Assembly (NCBI GenBank): GCA_002448235.1
Contig: DIXF01000003.1
Span: forward strand, 139,718 to 203,717
DNA: 64,000 bases
Origin: Syntrophaceae bacterium UBA6087
GTDB lineage: Bacteria; Desulfobacterota; Desulfomonilia; UBA1062
Direction: 5' to 3'
The notes under the pieces were generated by a model. It ran no database searches. It was not told where the DNA came from and saw nothing but the letters and a program-made list of their open reading frames with translations. Below, one piece after another: positions 8,347-17,062 of the stretch (the stretch's first letter is position 1; each line of letters opens with the position of its first letter). A program made the position numbers and the translations under genes.

Positions 8347-8912
8347 CGCATCAATTCCTTCAGGGCGCTTCTGATGACGTCTTCGACAGTTTCAGCCTCG
8401 ACCGAGCCCACCGCCCTGCGCGCCTGCGATTCCGGATAGCCGAGCGCCATAAGCGCCGCTACCGCATCCTGTGACTTGTCCGCGCCCCTTCTGGTCCCCT
8501 TGGGGCTGTACTTTTTTGCGATCCGCTCCTTGAGCTCAAGGACGATGCGCTGAGCGCTCTTTTTCCCGATGCCGGGCAGACTGCTTAAATATCCTATATT
8601 CTCACCCACGACTTCTTCAAGGAAACGGTCGGGCTCGATGCCGGAGAGGATATTCATGGCGGTCTTGGGCCCCACCCCGGAAACGCTCAGTAAGAGAGAG
8701 AATATCTCCTTCTGCCTCATGTCGACGAACCCGTAGAGGTCCAGGGCATCTTCACGGGCGATGAGATGCGTGTGAAACAGGATCTCGTCACCCACCTTGA
8801 TACCCAGTTCGACTCCTGCCGGCACGTGGACGAGGTAACCGACACCGGATACCATGACGGTCACATCGGCGCCGCTTATGAATGCCGCTGTGCCCTTGAT
8901 CAGGCTGATCAC
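8343..8912 (-). CDS. ruvA: Holliday junction DNA helicase RuvA
   Basis: This 189-aa protein has an N-terminal OB fold (residues 1-62), tandem helix-hairpin-helix motifs (VSGVGPKTA and LPGIGKKSA) and a C-terminal UBA-like domain that contacts RuvB (ALGYPESQARRA). It binds four-way junctions as a tetramer. Stop/start overlaps of 4 bp join it to ruvC upstream and ruvB downstream. Confidence 0.98.
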   Translation of the reverse strand: MISLIKGTAAFISGADVTVMVSGVGYLVHVPAGVELGIKVGDEILFHTHLIAREDALDLYGFVDMRQKEIFSLLLSVSGVGPKTAMNILSGIEPDRFLEEVVGENIGYLSSLPGIGKKSAQRIVLELKERIAKKYSPKGTRRGADKSQDAVAALMALGYPESQARRAVGSVEAETVEDVIRSALKELMR

Positions 8913-9406
8913 TGGATGAGCTCCTTCAGACGCCTGGACGAAGAGTGGCAGAGCCCGATCGCCAGGGCGTCGCTTGCATCGGGCGAGGTGAGCATTCCCT
9001 TGGGAAGATGGAGGATGGTCGTGATCATTGCCGAGATCTGGCCCTTGTCGGCCCTGCCATACCCGCAGGTAGCCTTCTTCACCTCGGTGGGCGTGTACTC
9101 GAAGACCGGTATGTCCAGAAGGCTCGCGGCAAGGATGACCGCTCCCCTCGCCTGGCCGAGCTTCAGCGCCGACTGGGCATTGAGGGCGTGAAACGTGGCT
9201 TCGATGGCAACCTCGGAGGGGTTGTACAGGCGGAAGACTTCCGTGACGCTTAAGAATATCTCCTTAAGACGTAACGTCAACGCTTCGGACTTGGGCTTTA
9301 TCGTTCCATGGGACACATAGCGCAATGTCGCCTGCGAGGTGGCCTGTATGTCCAGTACCCCATAGCCCGTTGCGCGTGTCCCGGGATCAATACCGCAGAT
9401 TATCAT
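8909..9406 (-). CDS. ruvC: Crossover junction endodeoxyribonuclease RuvC
   Basis: This 165-aa RNase-H-fold resolvase has catalytic acids visible in CGIDPG (Asp6), AIEATF and the C-terminal DASDALAIG pair. It cuts Holliday junctions held by RuvAB. Its start overlaps the yebC stop by one base (TAATG) and its end overlaps ruvA by 4 bp. Confidence 0.98.
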   Translation of the reverse strand: MIICGIDPGTRATGYGVLDIQATSQATLRYVSHGTIKPKSEALTLRLKEIFLSVTEVFRLYNPSEVAIEATFHALNAQSALKLGQARGAVILAASLLDIPVFEYTPTEVKKATCGYGRADKGQISAMITTILHLPKGMLTSPDASDALAIGLCHSSSRRLKELIQ

Positions 9407-10155
9407 TATCCCTGCATCTGGGCCATTTCTTCGTCGGAGACATCGAAATTCGAAGATATGGACTGGACGTCGTCGAGCTCTTCCAGGGCGTCCAGGAGTT
9501 TCAGGGCCTGCTGGGCCTGCTTGCCGGTCAACGTTACGTTTGTCTGGGGAACCATCTGCACTTCCAGCTGACCATACTTGATGCCCTTCTGTTCGAGAGC
9601 GCTTCTGAGGTTCTCGATCTCTTCGGGGGCGATCAGGATCTCGAACTCGTCCCCCTGGTCGCTGATGTCCTCGGCCCCTGCCTCCAGTGCGACGTCATAG
9701 AGAGCCTCTTCGTCCACCGAGCTTTTCTCTACCGATGCGAAGCCCTTCTTGTTGAACATCCAGTTCACGCAGCCGGTTTCACCCAGGTTTCCGTTATACT
9801 TGGAAAAGAGATGCCGGATATCCGCCACGGCACGGTTCTTGTTATCGGTCATCACGTTAACGAGGACGGCAACTCCACCCGGCCCGTATCCTTCATAGGT
9901 GATCTCCTCCAGGTTGTATCCTTCGAGCTCGCCGGTACCCTTCTTGATGGCCCGATCGATGTTGTCCTTGGGCATATTCGCCGCCTTCGCCGTCAGCATT
10001 GCAGACCTGAGGCGGGCGTTCCCTTCGAGATCTCCGCCGCCCATGCGCGCCGCAACCGTTATTTCCTTGATGATCTTGCTGAAAAGCTTGCCCCGCTTGG
10101 CATCTGCGGCACCCTTCTTATGCTTGATCGTGCTCCATTTATTGTGGCCGGACAT
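9406..10155 (-). CDS. yebC: YebC/PmpR-family transcriptional or translational regulator
   Basis: This 249-aa protein begins MSGHNKWSTIKHKK, the family signature. It contains the MPKDNIDRAIKKGTG and YEGYGPGGVA blocks. YebC proteins have been described as DNA-binding regulators and, more recently, as aids to translation of proline-rich stretches; which applies here is unknown. The ATG at 10153-10155 has AGGAGG at a good distance. Position ahead of ruvCAB is the common bacterial arrangement. Confidence 0.96.
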   Translation of the reverse strand: MSGHNKWSTIKHKKGAADAKRGKLFSKIIKEITVAARMGGGDLEGNARLRSAMLTAKAANMPKDNIDRAIKKGTGELEGYNLEEITYEGYGPGGVAVLVNVMTDNKNRAVADIRHLFSKYNGNLGETGCVNWMFNKKGFASVEKSSVDEEALYDVALEAGAEDISDQGDEFEILIAPEEIENLRSALEQKGIKYGQLEVQMVPQTNVTLTGKQAQQALKLLDALEELDDVQSISSNFDVSDEEMAQMQG

Positions 10156-10407
10156 TCGTATCCTCCTTTTCCTTGCAATCTGATATCTACCATAGAGTGC
10201 CTGATGAGACAATATACCGTGTCTCTTCATCTCTCAGCAGATTATGGGTTGTGAATATATATTATCCGTCCCATGGAAATCAACAGATTCTAAGAGTCAC
10301 TGCCTGCGGCAAGGCAAAAATTATCGACGGTATATTAAAGATTTGCATACTGAGTGTCGATGGTGGGACAAATAAACCTATAGAACACTTGCAATTGAGG
10401 AGGCATG

Positions 10408-11463
10408 ATGCACTATTCAGACACTATCGAGCAGTCCAGTGAGTACCTGCGCCTTGCGCTCGATCACATGGGACGGTTCCAGATACCCGTCGACCCCGTC
10501 AACTATTCCGTATGGTACGAATACGTGTCGGGCAGAAACGAGCAGCTCAAGCTCGTTATCGACAATGCTCTGGAAAAGTCGAAGGCTATCACCCCGCAGC
10601 TCAATCGGACACTCTACGAGAGATACGTTGCAGACGAGCATAAGATGATCATCAAAAAGATCCGCGAGGAGCTGAGGAAGGTCCTTGATACGATCCTGAA
10701 CCATGTAATCGACGCAGGGGGGCAACTGACGCGCTTCGGGACCATGATTCATATTTATTCCCAGCGGCTCAAAGACGAGCTCGATGCGGACAGCGTAAAA
10801 AACATCGTTGAGGATATCCTCTCCGAGACACAGGCGATCAAGCGGTCCGGCCTGCTGCTCAAGGAACGGATCATCTCCTCTACCCGCGAGATCGAAGGGC
10901 TGCGCAAGGATCTGGATAAGATGAGGGAAGAGGCATGGACCGATATGCTCACGGGCCTGAAAAACAGGCGCTACCTTTCCAGCATATTCGATCAGGAATC
11001 CAAAAACGCCATGGCCTCCGACTCCAAGCTTTCAGCCATCATGCTCGACATCGATCATTTCAAAAAGATAAACGACTCATTCGGCCATATCGTTGGAGAC
11101 CGCGTGCTCAAGACCACTGCCGGCATGATAAGGGATTGCATCAAGGGAAGAGATACGGTGATCCGGTATGGAGGCGAGGAATTCGTGATCATCCTCCCGG
11201 ACACCCCGCTGGAAGGTGCGCTCACCCTTGCAAAGCATATCTGTACCTACTTCAAGCAGATGAACTGGAAACGCAAGGATACCGGAGAACTCATCGGACA
11301 GGTATTCGTATCCCTGGGCGTCTCCCAGTACCGGCCGGGCGAATCCCTCGATGCGTTCATCCAGAGGGCCGATGACGCCCTGTATCTCTCCAAGACCCGG
11401 GGCAGATGCAGAGCGACAAGCGAGGCCTGTCTGCAGGAAGAGTACAAGATAGCCGGGATCTGA
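10408..11463 (+). CDS. Diguanylate cyclase (GGDEF domain)
   Basis: This 351-aa protein has an alpha-helical N-terminal region (about 1-170, partly coiled coil, no transmembrane segment) and a C-terminal GGDEF domain with active-site RYGGEEF at about 252-258. It would make c-di-GMP from two GTP. The product-inhibition I-site, normally RxxD, reads KGRD, so feedback control may be altered. Two ATGs lie in tandem (10405, 10408); GAGGAGG at 10397-10403 suits the second. It is transcribed alone, divergent from yebC. Confidence 0.93.
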   Translation: MHYSDTIEQSSEYLRLALDHMGRFQIPVDPVNYSVWYEYVSGRNEQLKLVIDNALEKSKAITPQLNRTLYERYVADEHKMIIKKIREELRKVLDTILNHVIDAGGQLTRFGTMIHIYSQRLKDELDADSVKNIVEDILSETQAIKRSGLLLKERIISSTREIEGLRKDLDKMREEAWTDMLTGLKNRRYLSSIFDQESKNAMASDSKLSAIMLDIDHFKKINDSFGHIVGDRVLKTTAGMIRDCIKGRDTVIRYGGEEFVIILPDTPLEGALTLAKHICTYFKQMNWKRKDTGELIGQVFVSLGVSQYRPGESLDAFIQRADDALYLSKTRGRCRATSEACLQEEYKIAGI

Positions 11464-11528
11464 GAAAGAGAGCGGGTCCGGACTCATACCGGCGACCCAT
11501 AAACCTGCCGACGGACTCGATAGAAGCA

Positions 11529-12224
11529 TCATAGAGAAGAGAGGTACCGCTTCAGGTTTATCTTTTTATTGTTCAATCCCAGCTTTTTCCGGATATTATT
11601 CCTGTGGAATTCTATCTCCTTTTCTGAAAGGTTCAGCATAGCCGATATTTCTTTCGTCGTTTTGCCTTCCCTGATCAGATCTGCAATCTGGATTTCCGCC
11701 GGGGTAATCTCCCGGTTCACGCTGGAGAGGCTCTTGGAAAACGGCGAGGCTATCTCGCGCAGGTGTGATTCGATAAGCCCCAGGTATTCCCGGGCCATAT
11801 CATCCAGGGGCCCATCCATGAGCTTATAAAGATAAGGAAACACGCCATGTTTCAGGTTCGATATCACCAGGTCGGCGAATTCGGCCTTCTCAATATTTGT
11901 ACGGTCAAGCAGGACCTTCAGAGTTGTGTGGGCCTCGGCCAGATCATTGGACATCCTCTTCAGCTCGGTCTCCTTTACCTGCAAGCTCTCCTCAAGACTA
12001 CGCCTCTTTTCTCTTTCTCCCATGAGTTGAAAGAGCATCTGGGCCAATTCTCCCTTCTTGACCACAAGCTGCTGTTCGATGCCCTGGCTTTCTCTGTCGG
12101 AATGGGTAAACTTCATCGCTTCATTGAAAGATGGAACGTCCTGGGCATAGGCATCAAGATACTGATCCTGCTCGGCAGGGTACTTGAAAAGATGGGTCCC
12201 GGGGTTGTTGCTCTCTTCCGCCAT
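11529..12224 (-). CDS. Coiled-coil LuxR-type HTH regulator
   Basis: This 231-aa protein has a helical heptad-rich segment at residues 50-115 and a C-terminal LuxR/GerE helix-turn-helix (ITPAEIQIADLI...EISAMLNLSEKEIEFHR). No receiver or ligand domain is recognised. The REGKTTKEIS arrangement resembles PAS-LuxR regulators common in Desulfobacterota, with the sensor replaced by coiled coil. It lies 19 bp behind the SCP2 gene, so the two are probably co-transcribed. Confidence 0.82.
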   Translation of the reverse strand: MAEESNNPGTHLFKYPAEQDQYLDAYAQDVPSFNEAMKFTHSDRESQGIEQQLVVKKGELAQMLFQLMGEREKRRSLEESLQVKETELKRMSNDLAEAHTTLKVLLDRTNIEKAEFADLVISNLKHGVFPYLYKLMDGPLDDMAREYLGLIESHLREIASPFSKSLSSVNREITPAEIQIADLIREGKTTKEISAMLNLSEKEIEFHRNNIRKKLGLNNKKINLKRYLSSL

Positions 12225-12243
12225 TTGAACCTCAGCCTCCGTT

Positions 12244-12696
12244 TCATTCTTCTGATCTCGATGGTATCTCGAACTGCAAAGGTTCCCGGTGAAACGTATC
12301 CGTGTTTAATAAATACAGGGCATCTCCCGGCCTCTCCTGCAGGAGTTCCTTTTCCCTGGCGCAGACCTTTCGGAATAATTTCAGCGCCCTCTGTGCAAGC
12401 ACGATATCTCCCTTCACCTCCACCTTCCCCGATAAATAGGTCTTTATGGGCCGAATTTTCCCAAGAACCATCTGAACCCAGATATCCAGACTCGTGGTGA
12501 TGGTTACATCCGGGTTTTCATGATACCCCTGATACGCCTTCACCCCTCCAGGACCGATCCTGTAGTAGAGTATTCCGCCATCTTTCCCACTGAGAACGAA
12601 CTGTATTATAGCGTCCGAAATCCCGGCTACTTCCGGGTCTGCAAGACGCTCTGCATACTCAAGGAATGTTTTCGCCTTCCATACCGTGTTTGTCAT
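12244..12696 (-). CDS. SCP2 sterol-carrier-like domain protein
   Basis: This 150-aa single-domain protein of the SCP2 lipid-carrier fold has the diagnostic NPDVTITTSLDIWVQMVLGK and SGKVEVKGDI segments. SCP2 domains bind acyl chains or acyl-CoAs in a hydrophobic tunnel, but the ligand here is unknown. The start at 12696 is chosen because AAGGGGG precedes it; a longer frame adds 11 residues. It is divergent from the dehydratase activator gene, which hints at a shared role. Confidence 0.8.
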   Translation of the reverse strand: MTNTVWKAKTFLEYAERLADPEVAGISDAIIQFVLSGKDGGILYYRIGPGGVKAYQGYHENPDVTITTSLDIWVQMVLGKIRPIKTYLSGKVEVKGDIVLAQRALKLFRKVCAREKELLQERPGDALYLLNTDTFHREPLQFEIPSRSEE

Positions 12697-13045
12697 TACA
12701 CTGCCCCCTTGAAGCCGCAACATAACCACTCAGAGTAAACCCGGAATTAATTATTGATAAAAATGGGTTAGATCATGAATTCATCACTATAAAAAATCCT
12801 ACAGAGCGTTTTCTCATGGACAAAAATTTAACTGAATTTCTGCTCAAAAGAAGACAATAAGTAAGCTTCATTACTTGTAAGTGCTTAAGAGTAATAATGA
12901 TTATCTCGTATATTTTTACCAGGAATTTATCAGGAATTTATTACAGGGGGGTAGGATATATTTTTATGAAAGGGATTTGAAACAAGAAAGCATGTTTCCA
13001 TACGCGCACGTAAAGGTTGAACGTTGATACAATTAGGAGGTTTCC
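12697..13045. promoter_or_regulatory. AT-rich control region between SCP2 and dehydratase operons
   Basis: This 349-bp AT-rich gap separates the divergent SCP2-luxR and dehydratase operons. It contains an imperfect dyad at 12868-12900 (TCATTACT ... AGTAATAATGA) and a tandem AGGAATTTAT repeat near 12920-12942. The activator ribosome site is TAGGAGG just before 13046. I could not assign a clear -35/-10 or -24/-12 element. Confidence 0.35.
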
Positions 13046-14533
13046 ATGAATACCACATCACAGAAAAATATTGACCGGACATCATGCTCGGCGTTTCAAG
13101 CGCTGAAACATGAGGGCGAGGTCAGCTACAAGATCCCCTTCTCGTATGAGAAATCAGGTGATGAAAAATGGTCGGATGCCTGGAGCAGTGTTCTGCCATT
13201 CTTTATGCGTCTTCTTTCCGGTCCGGGCGATTCCCATGAATACCTGCATGACCTGGATATTCTTTCTGCCGATCTATCCCACCCTGTAGTGATACTGAGC
13301 CAGAGAGGGCTTACGATCCGGGCGGGATTCTCCAGTTCAGACCTCTGGATAAGGATCTGCCTTACAGAAACCGGCACCGATGTGCATGAACTCGCACTCT
13401 CACAGCTGGACAAATGTTTTCTCGGCCTCGACAGGCCTGTTTATAAATATATGTACAAAAATGGCAGTCTTAAAGCCTTCCCGAACAAAGAACGTGCCTG
13501 GGCAGAAAATATCCGCTGCTTTATCGGGGTCGATGCAGGTTCTATTTCTATAAACACGGCTGTTGTGGACGAGGCAGGGGTAGTTCTAGCAACGGATTAC
13601 ACATTGACCGAGGGAGATGTGCTGAACAATATCAAAAAATCCCTGTCAAGGACCTATAGCCTTCTGCCGGACAACCTCACAATTCATGGTACAGGGGTTA
13701 CGGGCAGCGGCAATGAGATCGCCATGGCGGTCCTCAATGCCGACATCTATGAGACCGAGCTCGATGCTCATGCAGAGGCGGCTATGCATCTTGTACCAGG
13801 CGTGCAGGTCATCTTCGACATCGGCGGCCAGGACTCCAAGGTCATGTATATAGAAGACGGCATGCTCGACGAGGCAGGCATGAATAAAAAATGCGGGGCC
13901 GGCACGGGTGCCTTTCTCGATGCGCAGGCAGCACGTCTGGGCATACCCATCGAAGAGTTCGGCGAGGTGTCGCTGAAGGCCAACAAACCTTACAGCTTTT
14001 CATCCATGTGCACTGTCTTTGTGGGCAGGGATCTTATCTCGGAGCAGGCTAAAGGCAATACGAGGGAGAACATAATTGCCGGACTGCACAAGTCTCTGGC
14101 CAAGAACTTTTTCTCCACTCTGGGCATAGACAAAAAACGCCTGAAAACCCCCATCGCATTTCAAGGCGGGGTAGCGAACAACATCGGGGTGAAAAGAGCC
14201 CTGGAAGAGTGCCTTGAAGAAGCCCGGGGTAAACCCTGTGAGATTATCGTGCCCCCGCACAACAACGTGATGGGCGCCATCGGGATGGCCCTGATTGCCC
14301 GGAGAGAATCGAAGGCGATCGGCAGGTCGGCGTTCAGAGGTTTCAAGGAGACATCGCGCATCGTCTCCGAATTTGTCGAGTGTGACAAGTTCGATTGCAT
14401 CGGCTGCGGCAAGGACCGTATTTGCGACCTGGTCAAGCTTTCCATCGATAACACTCCGGACCGTACGCTCTATGCGTGCCGCGAATACTATCTGTCAGGA
14501 AGGCAGCACGAGCAAAGCGAGGTCAAACAGTGA
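13046..14533 (+). CDS. ATP-dependent activator of a 2-hydroxyacyl-CoA dehydratase, N-terminally extended
   Basis: This 495-aa protein has an ASKHA ATPase core from about residue 155 to 430 (GVDAGSIS, GTGVTGSGNE, FDIGGQDSK). The two cysteines that hold the dimer-bridging [4Fe-4S] cluster in HgdC-type activators are present, Cys283 in KCGAGTG and Cys322 in SSMCTVF. Such proteins hydrolyse ATP to inject a low-potential electron into the dehydratase. Unlike the roughly 260-aa HgdC, it carries about 155 extra N-terminal residues that I do not recognise, and a Cys-rich tail (CDKFDCIGCGKDRIC). Its stop overlaps the next gene's GTG start. Confidence 0.9.
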   Translation: MNTTSQKNIDRTSCSAFQALKHEGEVSYKIPFSYEKSGDEKWSDAWSSVLPFFMRLLSGPGDSHEYLHDLDILSADLSHPVVILSQRGLTIRAGFSSSDLWIRICLTETGTDVHELALSQLDKCFLGLDRPVYKYMYKNGSLKAFPNKERAWAENIRCFIGVDAGSISINTAVVDEAGVVLATDYTLTEGDVLNNIKKSLSRTYSLLPDNLTIHGTGVTGSGNEIAMAVLNADIYETELDAHAEAAMHLVPGVQVIFDIGGQDSKVMYIEDGMLDEAGMNKKCGAGTGAFLDAQAARLGIPIEEFGEVSLKANKPYSFSSMCTVFVGRDLISEQAKGNTRENIIAGLHKSLAKNFFSTLGIDKKRLKTPIAFQGGVANNIGVKRALEECLEEARGKPCEIIVPPHNNVMGAIGMALIARRESKAIGRSAFRGFKETSRIVSEFVECDKFDCIGCGKDRICDLVKLSIDNTPDRTLYACREYYLSGRQHEQSEVKQ

Positions 14534-15597
14534 ATAACCCAAAAATCGGGTGGTTCTGCACCTATACTCCCATCGAGATATTGGAAGCAGCCGGCCTGGA
14601 GCCTTACGGGGTCAGGTTAGATTCAGGGAAAGGCCATGAAGACGTATATCTTGGCGATTCCATGTGCTCATACGTACGCAGCTGCCTGGGCGGTGCCCTC
14701 TCAGGGGAATATGATTTCCTTGACGGTGTAGTCATGGCTCATTCCTGCGAGTGTATGCGAAGGCTCTATGACGGCTGGGAATTCAAACGGGGCGACATCA
14801 AGCCGGGATGCCTCAACCTGCTTGATGTGCCCCGGATTTACACCGAGAGGAGCGTCGATTTCTTTGCCAGTGAGATCGAGCGTTTCAAGCAATCGGTCGA
14901 GGCCGTGTACGGTGAGATATCCCAGCAGGCGATCATTGATGCTGCAGTAAAATCGCTTCACACATCCCGGCTGCTTTCCATAATCGATGGAGCCCGAAAA
15001 CGTCACGACACACCGGTCACCGGCACAAAAGTACAGGAGATCATGGCAAAGGGCATGAAAACCAATCGCGATGCGTTCAATACAGAGCTGGAAACATTGA
15101 TTGCAAACTTAGGATCGGGTGACGACCGTTTGAGCCAGCCCCGTATCTTGGTTTATGGAGGACCGGCGAACGCCCGTCTTGTCGAGGCAATCGAGGATGC
15201 AGGAGGGCTGGTGGTGTACGAACACATGTGCAACGGCATCCGACAGATCAGGGCAAACCAGAACTTGAAAGATGATCCCATCAGGTACCTTGCAAGGAGT
15301 TATCTCTCAAAACCCCCTTGCCCGCGCATGATCGGCGAGCACGGTATCTTCGGCCTATCCCGACTGAAGCGGATCGCCCAGGAATACAAGGTCGACGGCA
15401 TCATCTACTTCACCATCAAGTTCTGTTCCAACGCACAGGCACTATGGCCCATGTTCAAGGACGTTCTCGCCGGGGTCGTGCCGATAAAAATGCTGGAGGG
15501 TGATGTATCGCCGGATATAAACACCCGTGAAGTGCATTCTTTCGTGAAAAATCTTTCAAGGAGGTTACAACAACATGGCACCGGCACAGAGGGTTAA
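14530..15597 (+). CDS. 2-hydroxyacyl-CoA dehydratase subunit (HgdB/BcrC-like), smaller
   Basis: This 355-aa protein is read from a GTG at 14530 that overlaps the activator stop (GTGA) behind a GAGGT site. It begins like the family (IGWFCTYTPIEILEAAGLEPY). Candidate [4Fe-4S] ligands are in DSMCSYVRSC, AHSCECMRR and IKFCSNAQ. With the following subunit it should form the component that receives one electron from the activator and eliminates water, or reduces a ring, by a ketyl-radical route. Substrate is unknown. It overlaps the next gene by 23 bp. Confidence 0.87.
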   Translation: MNNPKIGWFCTYTPIEILEAAGLEPYGVRLDSGKGHEDVYLGDSMCSYVRSCLGGALSGEYDFLDGVVMAHSCECMRRLYDGWEFKRGDIKPGCLNLLDVPRIYTERSVDFFASEIERFKQSVEAVYGEISQQAIIDAAVKSLHTSRLLSIIDGARKRHDTPVTGTKVQEIMAKGMKTNRDAFNTELETLIANLGSGDDRLSQPRILVYGGPANARLVEAIEDAGGLVVYEHMCNGIRQIRANQNLKDDPIRYLARSYLSKPPCPRMIGEHGIFGLSRLKRIAQEYKVDGIIYFTIKFCSNAQALWPMFKDVLAGVVPIKMLEGDVSPDINTREVHSFVKNLSRRLQQHGTGTEG

Positions 15598-16942
15598 GCA
15601 AAACACGGAACAGAGAAAGATTCAGTTCGGGAACTTTGCGGCCATGACCGGCCTTGACGAAGACGCTATGACGGAGGCTGCGGCTGCGCAGTTTGCTGTA
15701 CCTGCCTCTGAGCTGAGCGCCTCCCATAAACGGGGAAGACTCCTTGCAGACCAACTGCTCCGCTCCTTCAATAAAAGACCGGGGCAGTCGGACATTTATC
15801 AATTTGTCGCCTGGCGAAGCCTCTTCATGCCCACCGAGATCATTTATGCCATGGGGATCATGCCCTTCACCATCGAGATGTTCGCCGCACACCTCGGCAT
15901 GTCGGGTCTTGCAGGCGGAAGGCTCGAAACAGCCGAGGGCTCGGGCTTCTCGCCCGACTTGTGCTCCTTTATCAAAACAGGAGCAGGCGCCATGATCGAG
16001 GACATTCTTCCATCGCCCGATATTATCCTGACCACTTCGCACCTGTGCGACCCGGCTGCCAAGTTCGCGGCCCACACCGCGCACAGATACAACAGGCCTG
16101 AGTTCGTCCTGGATATACCCTACGGTATCTGGTCGCTCGGAAGCAGCATTTCTGACATCCGGAAGCTAAACGAGGCAGTAGGCTATGTAGCCTGCCAACT
16201 GGAAGACATGGCGGAATTCATTACCAGGGAGACCGGCATAAAACTGGACATGCCAAAGCTCACCGAGATTATTGGGCGGACGAACGAGGCACGCAGATGG
16301 CTCATGATGGGCAATGACCTGGCCCGCTACGCAAACCCGGTCATCAGCAAAGGCAGCAAGGAGCTCAATTATGCAGCGAACCTCATGCAGACATGGGGCA
16401 CGGAAGAGATCGTCGATGTGTACCGGACAAGGTACGAGGAATTCCAGGCCGGTGGCCGTTCCGGGCGCACCGCCTCCTCCAGGCCCAGGATCATCTGGTT
16501 CCACTTAAGGCCCTACTACCATAATACCTTGCTGGGATATATCGAAGATCATGCCGACATAGTGCACTCCCAGGTGAATCATGTTTTCTGGGATGAGATG
16601 GACCTGAACGATCCGTTCCGTTCGATCGCACGCAGGGTGCTCATGAGCCCGGCATACTGCCCGGTCAGGCAGAGGACCGAGATGATCATCGACAATATGC
16701 ACAAGGGCGAAGGGATTATAGCCTTCTATCCCAAATCCTGCCGGCACTTCCACAGCAGCGCTCGGATCGAGGCGGAGATGATGAAACAGGCCGGAATCCC
16801 CATGCTCACCATCGATGGAGACTGTATCGACAACCGGGGGGACGACTTCCTGGTGCTTAAGACCAGGATAGACAGATTTTTCAAAAGCCTCCGCCTGCAA
16901 GCCCGAGACGATGCCGAGCCTCTGTCGGCTCAGGGTCGCTGA
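15575..16942 (+). CDS. 2-hydroxyacyl-CoA dehydratase subunit (HgdA/BcrB-like), larger
   Basis: This 455-aa member of the 2-hydroxyglutaryl-CoA dehydratase D-component family is the partner of the preceding subunit. An AAGGAGG site sits inside the upstream gene. Cysteines occur in SPDLCSFIKTGAG, TSHLCDP, SPAYCPVRQ and PKSCRHFHSS, the expected regions for cluster ligands. The set of one activator and two dehydratase subunits fits 2-hydroxyacyl-CoA dehydratases better than class I benzoyl-CoA reductases, which use two ATPase-type subunits. A short hairpin follows. Confidence 0.87.
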   Translation: MAPAQRVKQNTEQRKIQFGNFAAMTGLDEDAMTEAAAAQFAVPASELSASHKRGRLLADQLLRSFNKRPGQSDIYQFVAWRSLFMPTEIIYAMGIMPFTIEMFAAHLGMSGLAGGRLETAEGSGFSPDLCSFIKTGAGAMIEDILPSPDIILTTSHLCDPAAKFAAHTAHRYNRPEFVLDIPYGIWSLGSSISDIRKLNEAVGYVACQLEDMAEFITRETGIKLDMPKLTEIIGRTNEARRWLMMGNDLARYANPVISKGSKELNYAANLMQTWGTEEIVDVYRTRYEEFQAGGRSGRTASSRPRIIWFHLRPYYHNTLLGYIEDHADIVHSQVNHVFWDEMDLNDPFRSIARRVLMSPAYCPVRQRTEMIIDNMHKGEGIIAFYPKSCRHFHSSARIEAEMMKQAGIPMLTIDGDCIDNRGDDFLVLKTRIDRFFKSLRLQARDDAEPLSAQGR

Positions 16943-16954
16943 CCAGGTCTCAGT

Positions 16955-16975
16955 TACCGGCAACACCGGTATTTC
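16955..16975 (+). terminator. Weak terminator after the dehydratase operon
   Basis: TACCGG (16955-16960) pairs with CCGGTA (16966-16971) around CAACA and is followed by TTTC. It is a short stem with a short T-run. Confidence 0.4.
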
Positions 16976-17062
16976 ATAGGCTCATTGTGCTGTCAGCATT
17001 ATTCTGCAGGCTTTTCTGGAGCACGGCCCGCTATTCTCAAAAAAGGCAATTTTGACAGAGCC

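Noticed and set aside
13046..16942. Class I benzoyl-CoA reductase
   Set aside because: That enzyme needs two different ATPase subunits plus two reductase subunits and usually a ferredoxin; only one ATPase gene is present.
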